64,000 bases of DNA from Streptomyces sp. ALI-76-A (GTDB lineage: Bacteria; Actinomycetota; Actinomycetes; Streptomycetales; Streptomycetaceae). The notes beneath the pieces are model-generated. The model saw only the letters and a program-made list of their open reading frames with translations, searched no databases and was not told the DNA's origin. Location of the stretch: contig NZ_JASVWB010000002.1 in assembly GCF_030287445.1 (NCBI RefSeq), positions 3,782,001 to 3,846,000 on the forward strand. Reading direction: 5' to 3'. The translations under genes were made by a program, and so were the position numbers. How positions within the stretch are numbered: the first letter of the stretch is position 1; the number at the start of each line of letters is the position of its first letter. Of this stretch, positions 13,979-23,386 are shown piece after piece.

Positions 13979-14007
13979 AATCTACCTCCCCACGCGCTCC
14001 GTGTCAA
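13979..14007 (-). promoter_or_regulatory. Consensus vegetative promoter of the rRNA operon
   Basis: On the minus strand a perfect -35 TTGACA (14002-14007) is followed after exactly 17 bases by TAGATT (13979-13984). This is close to the HrdB-type consensus and is the strongest promoter I can read in the window. It lies about 480 bases upstream of 16S and about 60 bases from the end of the SpoIIM-like gene. Confidence 0.85.
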
Positions 14008-14069
14008 CGGCTCTTGTGGGGCGAAGGAGACAGTAGCAGCTCAGTCGGGGCGTTGGCACATCGGCGGAG

Positions 14070-15077
14070 TCAGGCGGCCGTGGGGACGGTCGCGCTGCGT
14101 TCGGCTGCCTCGACGTCACCGGTGTCGCCGGCGCGGGCGGCACGGCCGCCCAGGACATAGACGTAGGCGAGGAAGGCCAGTTCGGCGGCGATGCCGATGG
14201 CGATGCGGGCCCAGGTGGGCAGGCCGGACGGGGTGACGAAGCCTTCGATGGCGCCGGAGACGAACAGGACCAGCGCGAGACCTATCGCCATGCCGACGGC
14301 GGCTCGGCCTTCCTCCGCCAGGGCCGAGCGTCGGGAGCGCGGACCCGGGTCGACCAGGGTCCAGCCCAGCCGCAGGCCAGTGCCGGCGGCCACGAAGACC
14401 GCGGTCAGCTCGAGCAGTCCGTGCGGGAGGATCAGGCCGAGGAAGGTGTCGAGGCGGCCGGCTGACGACATCAGTCCGAAGCCGACGCCGAGGTTGAGCA
14501 TGTTCTGGAAGAGGATCCAGAGCACTGGCAGACCGAGGAAGACGCCCAGGACGAGGCACATGGCGGCCGCCTGGGCGTTGTTCGTCCAGACCTGGGCGGC
14601 GAAGGAGGCCGCGGGATGGCTGGAGTAGTACGTCTCGTACTCGCCGCCGGGGCGGGTGAGCTCGCGCAGTTCGCTGGGGGCCGCGATGGTGGCCTGGACC
14701 TCGGGGTGGGTGCCGATCCACCAGCCCAGGAGGGCGGCGACAGCCGTGGACAGAAGCGCTGTCGGCACCCACCAGTGGCGGGACCTGTAGATCGCGGCGG
14801 GGAAACTGTGCGCGAGGAAGTGTGTGACGTCGCGCCAGGAGGCACGCCGGGTACCGGTCACGGCACTGCGCGCGCGTGCTACCAGCTGACTGAGCCGACC
14901 GGTCAGTTGCGGGTCGGGGGCGCTGGACTGGATCAGGGACAGGTGGGTGGCGGCGCGCTGATAGAGGGTGACGAGTTCGTCGGCCTCGGCTCCGGTGAGG
15001 CGGCGCTGTCGGCGGAGCAGGGCGTCGAGGCGGTCCCACTCGGCTCGGTGAGCGGTGACGAAGACGTCGAGGTCCAT
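14070..15077 (-). CDS. SpoIIM-like (stage II sporulation protein M) membrane protein
   Basis: A 335-residue protein. It has a cytoplasmic helical N-terminus (EADELVTLYQRAATHLSLIQ) followed by about five membrane segments, including TALLSTAVAALLGWWIG, LVLGVFLGLPVLWILF and AIGLALVLFVSGAIEGFV. It carries the SpoIIM-type HGLLELTAVFVAAGTGLRLG block. GAGGAG lies about 10 bases before the ATG at 15077. It is divergent from the RDD gene, an arrangement also seen for Rv3694c/Rv3695 beside moxR2 in M. tuberculosis (recalled). The family includes the Bacillus peptidoglycan-hydrolase complex protein SpoIIM; here the role is unknown but probably belongs to the MoxR module at 2556-8244. Confidence 0.88.
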   Translation of the reverse strand: MDLDVFVTAHRAEWDRLDALLRRQRRLTGAEADELVTLYQRAATHLSLIQSSAPDPQLTGRLSQLVARARSAVTGTRRASWRDVTHFLAHSFPAAIYRSRHWWVPTALLSTAVAALLGWWIGTHPEVQATIAAPSELRELTRPGGEYETYYSSHPAASFAAQVWTNNAQAAAMCLVLGVFLGLPVLWILFQNMLNLGVGFGLMSSAGRLDTFLGLILPHGLLELTAVFVAAGTGLRLGWTLVDPGPRSRRSALAEEGRAAVGMAIGLALVLFVSGAIEGFVTPSGLPTWARIAIGIAAELAFLAYVYVLGGRAARAGDTGDVEAAERSATVPTAA

Positions 15078-15208
15078 CGGTTTGCCTGCTCCTCGGGCTG
15101 GTCGTCGGCGGTTCGTCGCGGAGGTCAGCTTGTCGTACTGGGGCGCGATGCGCCCTCAGCTTGGCAGACTGGCCGTTCACAGGGCAGGTCAGGGAAAGGG
15201 CGGCGGAC

Positions 15209-16237
15209 GTGAGTGAGCTGGTGACGGGCGAGGCGGTGGCGCTCGAGTTGCGCCCTGCGAGGCTGCCCAGCAGGGCGTTGGCCGTGTTGCTCGACCTGGC
15301 CGTCTCCATCACCGCCTACATCGTCGTGACCATCGTGCTGGTCGTCTCCACCGCTTCTCTGGACGAGGCGGCGCAGATCGCTCTGTCGATCGCGACGTTC
15401 CTCCTGGTGCTGGTGGGCGGGCCGATAGCGGTCGAGACGCTCAGCCATGGACGCTCGCTCGGGAAGATGGCGTGCGGGCTGCGCGTGGTGCGGGACGACG
15501 GCGGGCCGATCCGGTTCCGGCACGCGCTGGTCCGGGGGGCGATCGGGACGGTCGAGATCCTGATGACGTTCGGGGTCGTCGCCTGCGTCGCTTCCCTCGT
15601 GTCCGCTCGTGGGCGGCGGCTGGGTGACGTGTTCGCGGGCACTCTGGTCGTGCGGGAACGGGTGCCGGCGTCGCAGGTGGGCTTCGTGCCCCCGCCACCG
15701 CCGTGGCTGTCCGGGCGATTCTCGGCGCTTGATCTGTCGGCGGTGCCCGACGGTCTGTGGCTCGCGATCCGCCAGTACCTGACGCGGATGCAGCAGTTGG
15801 ATCCGCAGGTCGGATGGGCGATGGTGGAGCGGCTGGCCACCGACCTCGCGGCCCGTACGGGGGCTCCGGCCCCACAGGGCGTGCCGCCGGCGGCGTATCT
15901 GGCGGCGGTGGTGCAGGAACGACAGGCCCGGGAGGTCCGGCGGGCCTTCGGCGGCAGTGCGGCTGCGGCGCCGGCGCAGGGGACGGGCCACGATGCCGAC
16001 ATGGGTCCCGGCCCAGGTACGGGCAGCGGCATCGGCGCCGGTCCGGGCTCAGGTGCACCGGTGGCCGGTGGCAGGCCGTCGGCCGGTGTGTACGTGCCTC
16101 CGTCGGGTCCGTCAGTGGCCCCTGCTGATCAGCCCGCCGTGGGGATCGCCGAGCAGTCCCAGGCCGGCGTCCCGGGCGAGACGACGGAGCGTTCCGACGA
16201 CCGTCCTGCCAGGACCGGGTTCGCGCCGCCCGCGTGA
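15209..16237 (+). CDS. RDD-family membrane protein
   Basis: A 342-residue protein. It has the RDD signature at its start (ALELRPARLPSRALAVLLDL), three membrane helices in the first ~150 residues, and the second RDD motif region GRSLGKMACGLRVVRDDGGP. A long soluble C-terminal part ends in a Gly/Pro-rich tail (GPGTGSGIGAGPGSG). I choose GTG 15209 because GGGAAAGGG precedes it by 8-10 bases; an upstream ATG at 15161 lacks such a site. It is divergent from the SpoIIM-like gene. RDD proteins are often transport-linked or of unknown function. Confidence 0.88.
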   Translation: MSELVTGEAVALELRPARLPSRALAVLLDLAVSITAYIVVTIVLVVSTASLDEAAQIALSIATFLLVLVGGPIAVETLSHGRSLGKMACGLRVVRDDGGPIRFRHALVRGAIGTVEILMTFGVVACVASLVSARGRRLGDVFAGTLVVRERVPASQVGFVPPPPPWLSGRFSALDLSAVPDGLWLAIRQYLTRMQQLDPQVGWAMVERLATDLAARTGAPAPQGVPPAAYLAAVVQERQAREVRRAFGGSAAAAPAQGTGHDADMGPGPGTGSGIGAGPGSGAPVAGGRPSAGVYVPPSGPSVAPADQPAVGIAEQSQAGVPGETTERSDDRPARTGFAPPA

Positions 16238-16278
16238 GGTCCGCCCCGCGTAGGTCTGCCCCGGTCCTCTCGCCTCCC

Positions 16279-16893
16279 TCACGCGAAGGTCGACGGCGGC
16301 GAGTCGAGGTCCTCCAGCTCGATGCCGGGTGCCGCGAGCACCACGTCACCGGCGATGTGCACGGCGTGCTGTTCGCCCGTGTCCAGGTCTGTGACCTGGT
16401 ATTCCTCCACGGTCAGGGGGCCGTTGTCAGTGGCGTGTGCTTCGATCTTCAGCAAGGCCCAGGACTGGTCCACGGTGCGCGGGGCGAGGACGGGGTCGGT
16501 GAAGGCGACGAGGCGTACGCGGGTGGCCGAGCTGGAAGGGGTGAGGCGCAGCAGACGGGTGGTGGCGACGAGGAATGCCGGGGATGTGCCGGTGAAGGCG
16601 TGGGCGCGGACGTTGCCTTCCGTGGCATGCGTGCCGGTGGGGTCCGTGCGGACCCAGGTGACGCCGTCGAGGGCCGCTCCGCGGACCTGCCAGCTCGCGG
16701 CGTGCAGTTCGAGACGGATGGGGCGGCCGAGTTCGTCGAGGGTGAGGTCGACGGAGCCGCTGTGGTCGCCGGAGGGAGCGGTCAGTTGGGAGACGTAGCG
16801 CCAGCCGGAGGGGCCGGGGGCGCAGTGGAAGTGCTCTTCTGCGAGGGGGGTGTGATCGTGCGGATCGTGGAGCGAATATCGGCCGCGGGGCAT
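16279..16893 (-). CDS. Conserved protein of unknown function
   Basis: About 204 residues, starting with MPRGRYSLHDPHDHTPL. I do not recognise the family with certainty. The sequence has no membrane segment or signal peptide and reads as a beta-rich globular domain (WRYVSQLTAPSGDHSGSVDL, IRLELHAASWQVRGAAL, TWVRTDP, FLVATTRLLRL), which may be a lipid- or ligand-binding fold. It ends with an acidic stretch, IELEDLDSPP. The longer frame to 17154 is unlikely because it crosses the sahH 3' hairpin. It is convergent with the RDD gene and downstream of sahH. Confidence 0.7.
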   Translation of the reverse strand: MPRGRYSLHDPHDHTPLAEEHFHCAPGPSGWRYVSQLTAPSGDHSGSVDLTLDELGRPIRLELHAASWQVRGAALDGVTWVRTDPTGTHATEGNVRAHAFTGTSPAFLVATTRLLRLTPSSSATRVRLVAFTDPVLAPRTVDQSWALLKIEAHATDNGPLTVEEYQVTDLDTGEQHAVHIAGDVVLAAPGIELEDLDSPPSTFA

Positions 16894-16941
16894 CGGGGTC
16901 CTGGGTCTTGACGGGCTGGTCCGGCCCTGAGTGGCCAAAGG

Positions 16942-16976
16942 GGCAGGCCCCCGACACGGGGGTGCGGGGGCCTGCC
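16942..16976 (-). terminator. Hairpin downstream of sahH
   Basis: An 11-bp perfect GC-rich stem (arms 16942-16952 and 16966-16976) with a 13-base loop, about 135 bases after the sahH stop. It has no U tract, as is common in Streptomyces; a terminator role is likely but not certain. Confidence 0.65.
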
Positions 16977-17110
16977 TCGGAGGACCTGCTGGTGGTGAGC
17001 GCGTCAGCGCACCGGCACGCTCACCATGCACTGCGGTCCGTCCGCAGCGGCTGAGCCGCTCAGCGGGGGTGAGGACCCTCGCTGAGCTGCCCGGCTGCGG
17101 AGCGGTCCGG

Positions 17111-18568
<1,458 letters not shown>

Positions 18569-18622
18569 GCGAGCTGCTCCTCGGGTTGGGTCGAGGTGGG
18601 TACGGCTGGTCTGCGCGGCGGC

Positions 18623-18653
18623 GGACACAGGGGTGCCCCGAAGAGGACACAGG
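18623..18653 (-). promoter_or_regulatory. Direct repeat pair CCTGTGTCC upstream of sahH
   Basis: CCTGTGTCC occurs twice on the minus strand (18645-18653 and 18623-18631), with starts exactly 22 bases apart, about two helical turns, and 55-85 bases before the sahH ATG. Such phasing suits a dimeric or tandem regulator; no regulator is known to me for this motif. Confidence 0.4.
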
Positions 18654-19193
18654 CATGCCCGCGAGTGCGCAGCGCAGTCCGTCGGAGGCCCTCTCTCCCT
18701 CGGTCGGTCCGCTGGGGACCGCCCGACCGCCATCAGCAGCGACGTCTGGCTCCCACCCAAGCTACACCGGTGGACCCGGCGGTCCCCAGTCCGCCTCCGT
18801 ACACATCGAGCCATCACGGCGAGTGGACCGGGTGCGCGCCGGTCCCTGCCGGGGGCGGTGACGGGCGGGCTGAGGAGCGGGAACAGGTCGGTGGCCGCAC
18901 GTCCGACCGGCGTCCCGCCCGCGTATCGCCCGCGTGCAGCGTGGTGAAGCACACGGGTCGTCCGGGGCCCGGGCGTCGGCGTGAAGATGTCCGGTAGCGG
19001 CTGTGGGTGGCGCCGTGGGAGCGGGTGGTCCTCGGCGCGTGTGGGCGGTGGGGCGTGGCCGTTGGGGCTGCCGCTGGTCGGCAGGCTCGGGGCACCGGGC
19101 CCGGCCCGGGCGTCGTCGCCGTGGCCGTACGGCTGCTGCGGCAGGTGGGGGGCAGCCGTTGTGAACGGCTGTCAGGTGCGGCGGTGGACGGAC
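18654..19193. other. Long intergenic gap upstream of sahH
   Basis: No convincing gene on either strand; open frames here lack homology-like composition and start signals. A perfect 8-bp hairpin (CAGCCGTT, GTG loop, AACGGCTG) lies at 19153-19171 in front of the larger terminator. The sahH promoter must lie in the part nearest 18654, but I cannot pick its hexamers. Confidence 0.5.
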
Positions 19194-19228
19194 GACGGGG
19201 TCCGCCGAGCGACTCGGCGGACCCCGTC
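19194..19228 (-). terminator. Strong hairpin terminator after the CDF transporter gene
   Basis: A perfect 16-bp stem (19194-19209 with 19213-19228) and a 3-base loop, 13 bases past the transporter stop. It closes the manB to CDF gene series. Confidence 0.85.
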
Positions 19229-19241
19229 TGCGGACGAGCGG

Positions 19242-20222
19242 TCAGTGACCGGCGGGATGGGGGGTCGGTCCGCCGGGGGTGGCCTCGCTGTCGGCGCCCT
19301 TGGCGGCCTCGGTCTCGCTGTAGATGTCGGGTTCGAGATAGATCACGCGGGCGATCGGCACGGCTTCGCGGATGCGGGCCTCGGCGGCGTTGATGGCGGA
19401 GGCGACCTCGGCGGCGGTCTCGTCGTGCTCCACGGCGATCTTGGCGGCGACCAGGAGCTCCTCGGGGCCGAGGTGCAGCGTGCGCATGTGGATGATGCCG
19501 GTGACGGTGTCGCCGTCGACGATCGCGGCCTCGATCTTCCTGACCTCTTCGACGCCCGCGGACTCACCGAGCAGCAGCGACTTGGTCTCGGCGGCCAGGA
19601 CGAGCGCGATCAGGATGAGCAGGATGCCGATGCAGAGGGTGCCGATGCCGTCCCAGACGCCGTCGCCGGTGGCCAGGGCCACGCTCACGCCGATGAGGGC
19701 CAGGATCAGGCCGACGAGGGCGCCGAGGTCCTCCAGAAGGACGACGGGCAGCTCCGGGGCCTTGGCGTGCCGGACGAAGTCCTTCCAGGACCGACCGGCC
19801 CGCAGGGGGTTGGACTCCTTGATCGCCGTGCGGAAGGAGAAGGTCTCGGCGATGATCGCGAACACCAGGACGCCCACCGGCCAGTACCAGTGCTCGATCT
19901 CGTGCGGGTGCTTGATCTTCTCGTAGCCCTCGTAGATGGCGAACATGCCGCCGACCGAGAAGAGGACGATGGAGACGAGGAAGGCGTAGATGTAGCGCTC
20001 GCGGCCGTAACCGAAGGGGTGTTCCGGGGTGGCCTCGCGCTTGGCCTTCTTCCCGCCGACGAGCAGCAGGGCCTGGTTGCCGGAGTCGGCGAGCGAGTGC
20101 ACGGACTCGGCCAGCATCGACGAAGAGTTGCTGAAGAGGAACGCCACGAACTTCGCTACTGCGATCGCGAGGTTGGCGGCGAGTGCCGCCACGATCGCCT
20201 TGGTACCGCCTGACGCGCTCAT
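19242..20222 (-). CDS. Cation diffusion facilitator (CDF) transporter, ZnT9-like branch
   Basis: A 326-residue membrane protein with about six helices and a C-terminal cytoplasmic domain. Helix 2 carries AESVHSLADSGNQ (the His-x3-Asp site) and is followed by HPFGYGRERYIYAF. Helix 5 carries LLEDLGALVG, with Glu-Asp where classical zinc CDFs have His-x3-Asp. The combination HSLAD, NQ and LLED matches the SLC30A9/ZnT9 branch rather than CzcD/ZitB. The substrate could be zinc or another divalent cation; the altered site makes it uncertain. It is last in a minus-strand series after manA (130-base gap) and before the 19194-19228 terminator. Confidence 0.9.
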   Translation of the reverse strand: MSASGGTKAIVAALAANLAIAVAKFVAFLFSNSSSMLAESVHSLADSGNQALLLVGGKKAKREATPEHPFGYGRERYIYAFLVSIVLFSVGGMFAIYEGYEKIKHPHEIEHWYWPVGVLVFAIIAETFSFRTAIKESNPLRAGRSWKDFVRHAKAPELPVVLLEDLGALVGLILALIGVSVALATGDGVWDGIGTLCIGILLILIALVLAAETKSLLLGESAGVEEVRKIEAAIVDGDTVTGIIHMRTLHLGPEELLVAAKIAVEHDETAAEVASAINAAEARIREAVPIARVIYLEPDIYSETEAAKGADSEATPGGPTPHPAGH

Positions 20223-20352
20223 CTGTTCGCGTTGTCCCTTCGCCTTCGTGTGTACGCGGTCGCCCAGGATCCGGGCCTTTGCCGGGCCTTTGCCGGTGGG
20301 TCATTGTTGCAGTGCCATGCGGCACCGGTGCGTCAGGTATCCACAGGAGCGG

Positions 20353-21504
20353 TCAGACAATCACGGTGGCTCGGAACACCGTGCCCGCCCCGGACACCTC
20401 GGCTTTCTCGTGCGCCGGTACGAACACGGATTGCCCGGGCGTCAGCTCGTACTCTCCCGCCTTCACCGTTCCGGCCGTGCAGAGCAGGATCTGGGGGGTC
20501 GCGCGGGTGAGGTCGTGGGCGGCGGCGCCGTCGGGAAGGACGTACCGGGACAGCCGGAACTCGTCGATCGGGGTGGCGTAGAGCTCCTCGCCGTCCGGGA
20601 AGGCCTCGGGGCGCAGCACGCCGGGGTCACTCGGCTCGAAGCGGACGACGCGCAGGAGTTCGGGGACGTCGACGTGCTTGGGCGTCAGGCCGCAGCGCAG
20701 GACGTTGTCCGAGTTGGCCATGATCTCGACGCCGAGGCCGTTGAGGTAGGCGTGCGGAATGCCGGCGCCGAGGAACAGGGCCTCGCCGGGCTGGAGCCGG
20801 ACGTGGTTGAGGAGCATGGCCGCGATGACGCCCGGGTCGCCGGGGTAGTGGTGGGCGATGTCCGCGTAGGGGGCGTAGGCGCCGCCGAGGCGGGCGCAGG
20901 CGGAGGTGGCCGCGGTGACCGTCCGTGCCATCTCGTCCGGGTCGGCGGTGAGGATCGCCGTGAGGACCTCGCGCAGGGCCGCGTCCTCGGGGCGGGCGTG
21001 CAGGAGGTCGACGTACGGCTTGAGGGCGTCGACGCCGAGACCGTCGAGGAGGCCGGCGGCCTCGGCCGGGTCGCGGAAGCCGCACAGGCCGTCGAACTCG
21101 GTGAGGGCGCAGATGAGTTCGGGCTTGTGGTTGGCGTCCTTGTAGTTGCGGTAGGGGGCGTCGACGGGGATGTGCCGGCGCTCCTCGTCCGCGTACCCCT
21201 CCTTGGCCTGCTCCAGATCGGGGTGCACCTGGAGGGAGAGGGGGGCGCCGGCTGCGAGGATCTTGAGCAGGAAGGGCAGGCGCGGGCCGAACCTGGCGAC
21301 GGCCGGCGCGCCCAACTCCCGTTCCGGGTCGGCCTCGATGACCTCGACGAGCGTGCCGCGTCCGGTGCGGGAGGGTGCGCCCGGGTGGGCGCCCATCCAC
21401 ATCTCCGCCTGCGGTTCACCGGTCGGCTCGACGCCGAGCAGCTGCGGGATCGCGGTGGTCGAACCCCAGGCGTAGGGGCGGACGGTGTTGTCGAGGCGGT
21501 CCAT
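20353..21504 (-). CDS. manA: Mannose-6-phosphate isomerase, class I
   Basis: A 383-residue zinc enzyme interconverting fructose-6-phosphate and mannose-6-phosphate, the entry to GDP-mannose. It shows the zinc-site motifs SLQVHPDLEQAKEGY (Gln and His) and DANHKPELICALTEFDGLCG (Glu), and the cupin-like C-terminal block EALFLGAGIPHAYLNGLGVE. The ATG at 21504 is preceded by GGAGAAG. It follows the SIS gene and, with manB (23387-24751) and manC (37388-38470), supplies GDP-mannose for glycoconjugates and glycosyltransferases nearby. Confidence 0.95.
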   Translation of the reverse strand: MDRLDNTVRPYAWGSTTAIPQLLGVEPTGEPQAEMWMGAHPGAPSRTGRGTLVEVIEADPERELGAPAVARFGPRLPFLLKILAAGAPLSLQVHPDLEQAKEGYADEERRHIPVDAPYRNYKDANHKPELICALTEFDGLCGFRDPAEAAGLLDGLGVDALKPYVDLLHARPEDAALREVLTAILTADPDEMARTVTAATSACARLGGAYAPYADIAHHYPGDPGVIAAMLLNHVRLQPGEALFLGAGIPHAYLNGLGVEIMANSDNVLRCGLTPKHVDVPELLRVVRFEPSDPGVLRPEAFPDGEELYATPIDEFRLSRYVLPDGAAAHDLTRATPQILLCTAGTVKAGEYELTPGQSVFVPAHEKAEVSGAGTVFRATVIV

Positions 21505-21581
21505 GGTGTGTCTTCTTCTCCGTACGTACGCTGCTCAGCGGGCGCTGGTGGGAAGGCGCGCCCAGGAGGCCTGGGCCAAGG

Positions 21582-22709
21582 TCAGGCCCCTGAGGCGAGC
21601 GCCAGGTAAACGGCGGCGAAATCCGTCATGGCGATCAGTTCCGCGAGGGTCTCCAGTTCACCGCCGGGTTCCGGCTCCAGTTCGCTGATCGGCGTGTCGT
21701 GGCTGAGGGCCAGGTCACGGGCGGTGGGCGCGGCGGTGAGGCCGCCGAGGGGACGGTCGCGCAGCAGCACCACGCGCGCGTGCAGGGCGGGTGGTTCCTC
21801 CACACGGTCGCGGAAGAAGTCGTCGGGGTCGGCGCCGGCGGCCAGCGGGCCCGCGAGCAGGGCGCTGTGGGCGGCGAGTGCCTCGGGCAGTTCGGCGACG
21901 ACCGCCGGTGTGCCGGAGAGCTCGGCGAGGGCGGCGGCGAAACGGCGGCCGGCGGGCCCCGCGGAGGTGCCCTCGGTCCAGATGACCGGGAGGGCGTCGG
22001 CCAGCTCGGCGGCCAGGGTCTTGGCCGGGTTGCTGTAGGTCGCGATGGCGGGGCCGCAGCGCTCGGCGATGCGGTCGAGCCGGTCGGCGACCTTCTCCAG
22101 GGCGTCGGGCGGGGCGGTGAGCACGCCGGTGCGGTCGAGCAGCGCGAGGAGCGGGGTGAGCAGCGCCCACAGGACTCCGGGAGCGGACGCGGCGAGGGGC
22201 TCCTCCACGTCGTACGGGGCGGTGGCCACCGGTACGAAGAGGCCGTGGGCGCCTTCCACGGACTCGGCGAGCGGGGTGTCGACGGGGGCGACGGCGGCGA
22301 CCGTGCAGCCACGGCGGTAGGCGGCCTCGACGAGCAGGGACAGGCCGGGCTCCGTGCCGTCGGGGGTGGCGATCAGGAGCAGGTCGACGGAGCCGGTCCA
22401 GCCGGGCAGGTCCCAGCGCAGGGCGCCCGCGGCGGGGGCGACACCGGTGGGAGCCAGGCGGATCACGGGGCTGCCGGGGCCGGCGAGGGTGCCGAGGAGG
22501 TCGGCGGTGTGGGTGGCGGCGGCACCGGGGCCCGCGATGAGCACGGCGCGGGGGCGGCCGTCCGGCTTGAGGTCCTGCACACCGGCCTCGGCGGCGTGCC
22601 GCACGGCGGTGCGGACGCGGGCGCCGGCTTCGGCGGCGCCGCGGAGCAGGCCGCGGTGGTCGGCCTCCGTGAGTGCGTCGGGGGTGTCGAGCAGCGATTC
22701 GTTGAGCAT
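21582..22709 (-). CDS. SIS-domain protein, phosphoglucose/phosphomannose isomerase-like
   Basis: A 375-residue protein with two sugar-isomerase (SIS) folds. The first half has the nucleotide-like turn AVLIAGPGAAATHTADLLG and a second strand SVDLLLIATPDGTEPGLS. The second half has LADALPVIWTEGTSAGPAGR and AVVAELPEALAAHS. It corresponds to Rv3256c by position. The usual catalytic Glu/His set of bifunctional PGI/PMI enzymes is not clearly preserved, so it may be a regulatory or divergent isomerase. GGAGG lies about 12 bases before the ATG. It is sandwiched between manA and the Trm112-like gene in the mannose operon. Confidence 0.82.
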   Translation of the reverse strand: MLNESLLDTPDALTEADHRGLLRGAAEAGARVRTAVRHAAEAGVQDLKPDGRPRAVLIAGPGAAATHTADLLGTLAGPGSPVIRLAPTGVAPAAGALRWDLPGWTGSVDLLLIATPDGTEPGLSLLVEAAYRRGCTVAAVAPVDTPLAESVEGAHGLFVPVATAPYDVEEPLAASAPGVLWALLTPLLALLDRTGVLTAPPDALEKVADRLDRIAERCGPAIATYSNPAKTLAAELADALPVIWTEGTSAGPAGRRFAAALAELSGTPAVVAELPEALAAHSALLAGPLAAGADPDDFFRDRVEEPPALHARVVLLRDRPLGGLTAAPTARDLALSHDTPISELEPEPGGELETLAELIAMTDFAAVYLALASGA

Positions 22710-22770
22710 GGGACGGCAGCCTCCGGTCGCCGGGTTCGTCGGATGCGCGGGTCTCCGGGTCGCCGGTCGC

Positions 22771-22941
22771 TCACGCGGGGCGGCGGGCCTCGTCGACGAG
22801 GAGAACGGGGATGCCGTCGCGCACGGGGTATGCCAGGCCGCAGTCCTGTCCGGTGCAGATCAGCTCGGTGTCCTGCTCCTCGAGGGGTGCGTGGCAGGCC
22901 GGGCAGGCGAGGATCTCCAGGAGGCCGGCTTCGAGCGGCAT
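22771..22941 (-). CDS. Trm112-family small zinc-binding protein (56 aa)
   Basis: A complete 56-codon gene, ATG at 22941 with AAGGGA about 7 bases before it. The product starts [20 protein letters not shown] and then has [16 protein letters not shown] and [13 protein letters not shown]. The four Cys (CPAC, then C-T-G-Q-D-C) form a zinc ribbon, and LACPxC...YPVxxGIPxLL is the Trm112/YcaR signature. Family members activate methyltransferases or occur beside sugar-nucleotide genes in bacteria. It lies between manB and the SIS gene, so it probably belongs to the mannose operon. The partner here is unknown. Confidence 0.9.
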   Translation of the reverse strand: MPLEAGLLEILACPACHAPLEEQDTELICTGQDCGLAYPVRDGIPVLLVDEARRPA

Positions 22942-23386
22942 GGGGTGTCCCTTCGGGGCGGGTGAGCGTGCGCGTGCGTATGCGGATGTGCCTGGTCAGG
23001 GTACCGCCGGTGGGAGTGGGCCGCGGGGCGTTGCGCGGACGGGGTCGGCGAACGGTCGGCGTGGCGTGCGGGGCGTCGAGCGGACGGGGTCCGTGAACCG
23101 CCGACGCGGGTGCCCACCTCGGTGTTTCCGCCGACGTGGGTGCCCACCTCGGTGATTCCGCGACGTGTGTGAACAGCTCGGCCGCTTCGACCGCCGCCGG
23201 CGTGGGTGCCCACCTCGGTGTTTCCGCCCCGGCCACCCCGCGCCTCGGGCGCTCCTGCCGCCCCGGGTGCCCCTGCACCCCGGCCACCCCGGCCGGCTCT
23301 GCCGCCCCCGCCGCCCCCGCCGCCCCCGCCGCCCCGGCCGGAGAACCCGGCCTCGGTCGCGGGTGGTCCCAGCCTTGCACCCGCCC
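22942..23386. repeat. Intergenic minisatellite between manB and the Trm112-like gene
   Basis: A 445-base non-coding gap inside an otherwise compact operon. It contains a 30-bp unit, read CCGACGTGGGTGCCCACC then TCGGTGNTTCCG. Two copies are abutted (23101-23130, 23131-23160), one is degenerate (from 23161), and a fourth lies at 23197-23226. Further left, GCGGACGGGGTC recurs twice (about 23036 and 23081). To the right, a CCGCCC-type triplet run lies at about 23300-23335. On the minus strand the unit would read NTEVGTHVGG, but that frame is not linked to a start and I treat it as non-coding. Confidence 0.75.

Noticed and set aside
18569..18780. SAH-sensing riboswitch in front of sahH
   Set aside because: CCGAGGAGC near the start codon resembles the beginning of that motif, but the rest of the consensus and its pseudoknot are not there, and the stretch is explained by the ribosome-binding site.
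23101..23226. CRISPR-like array
   Set aside because: Units are 30 bp, but two are directly abutted with no spacer and one is degenerate; there are no cas genes. It is a minisatellite.
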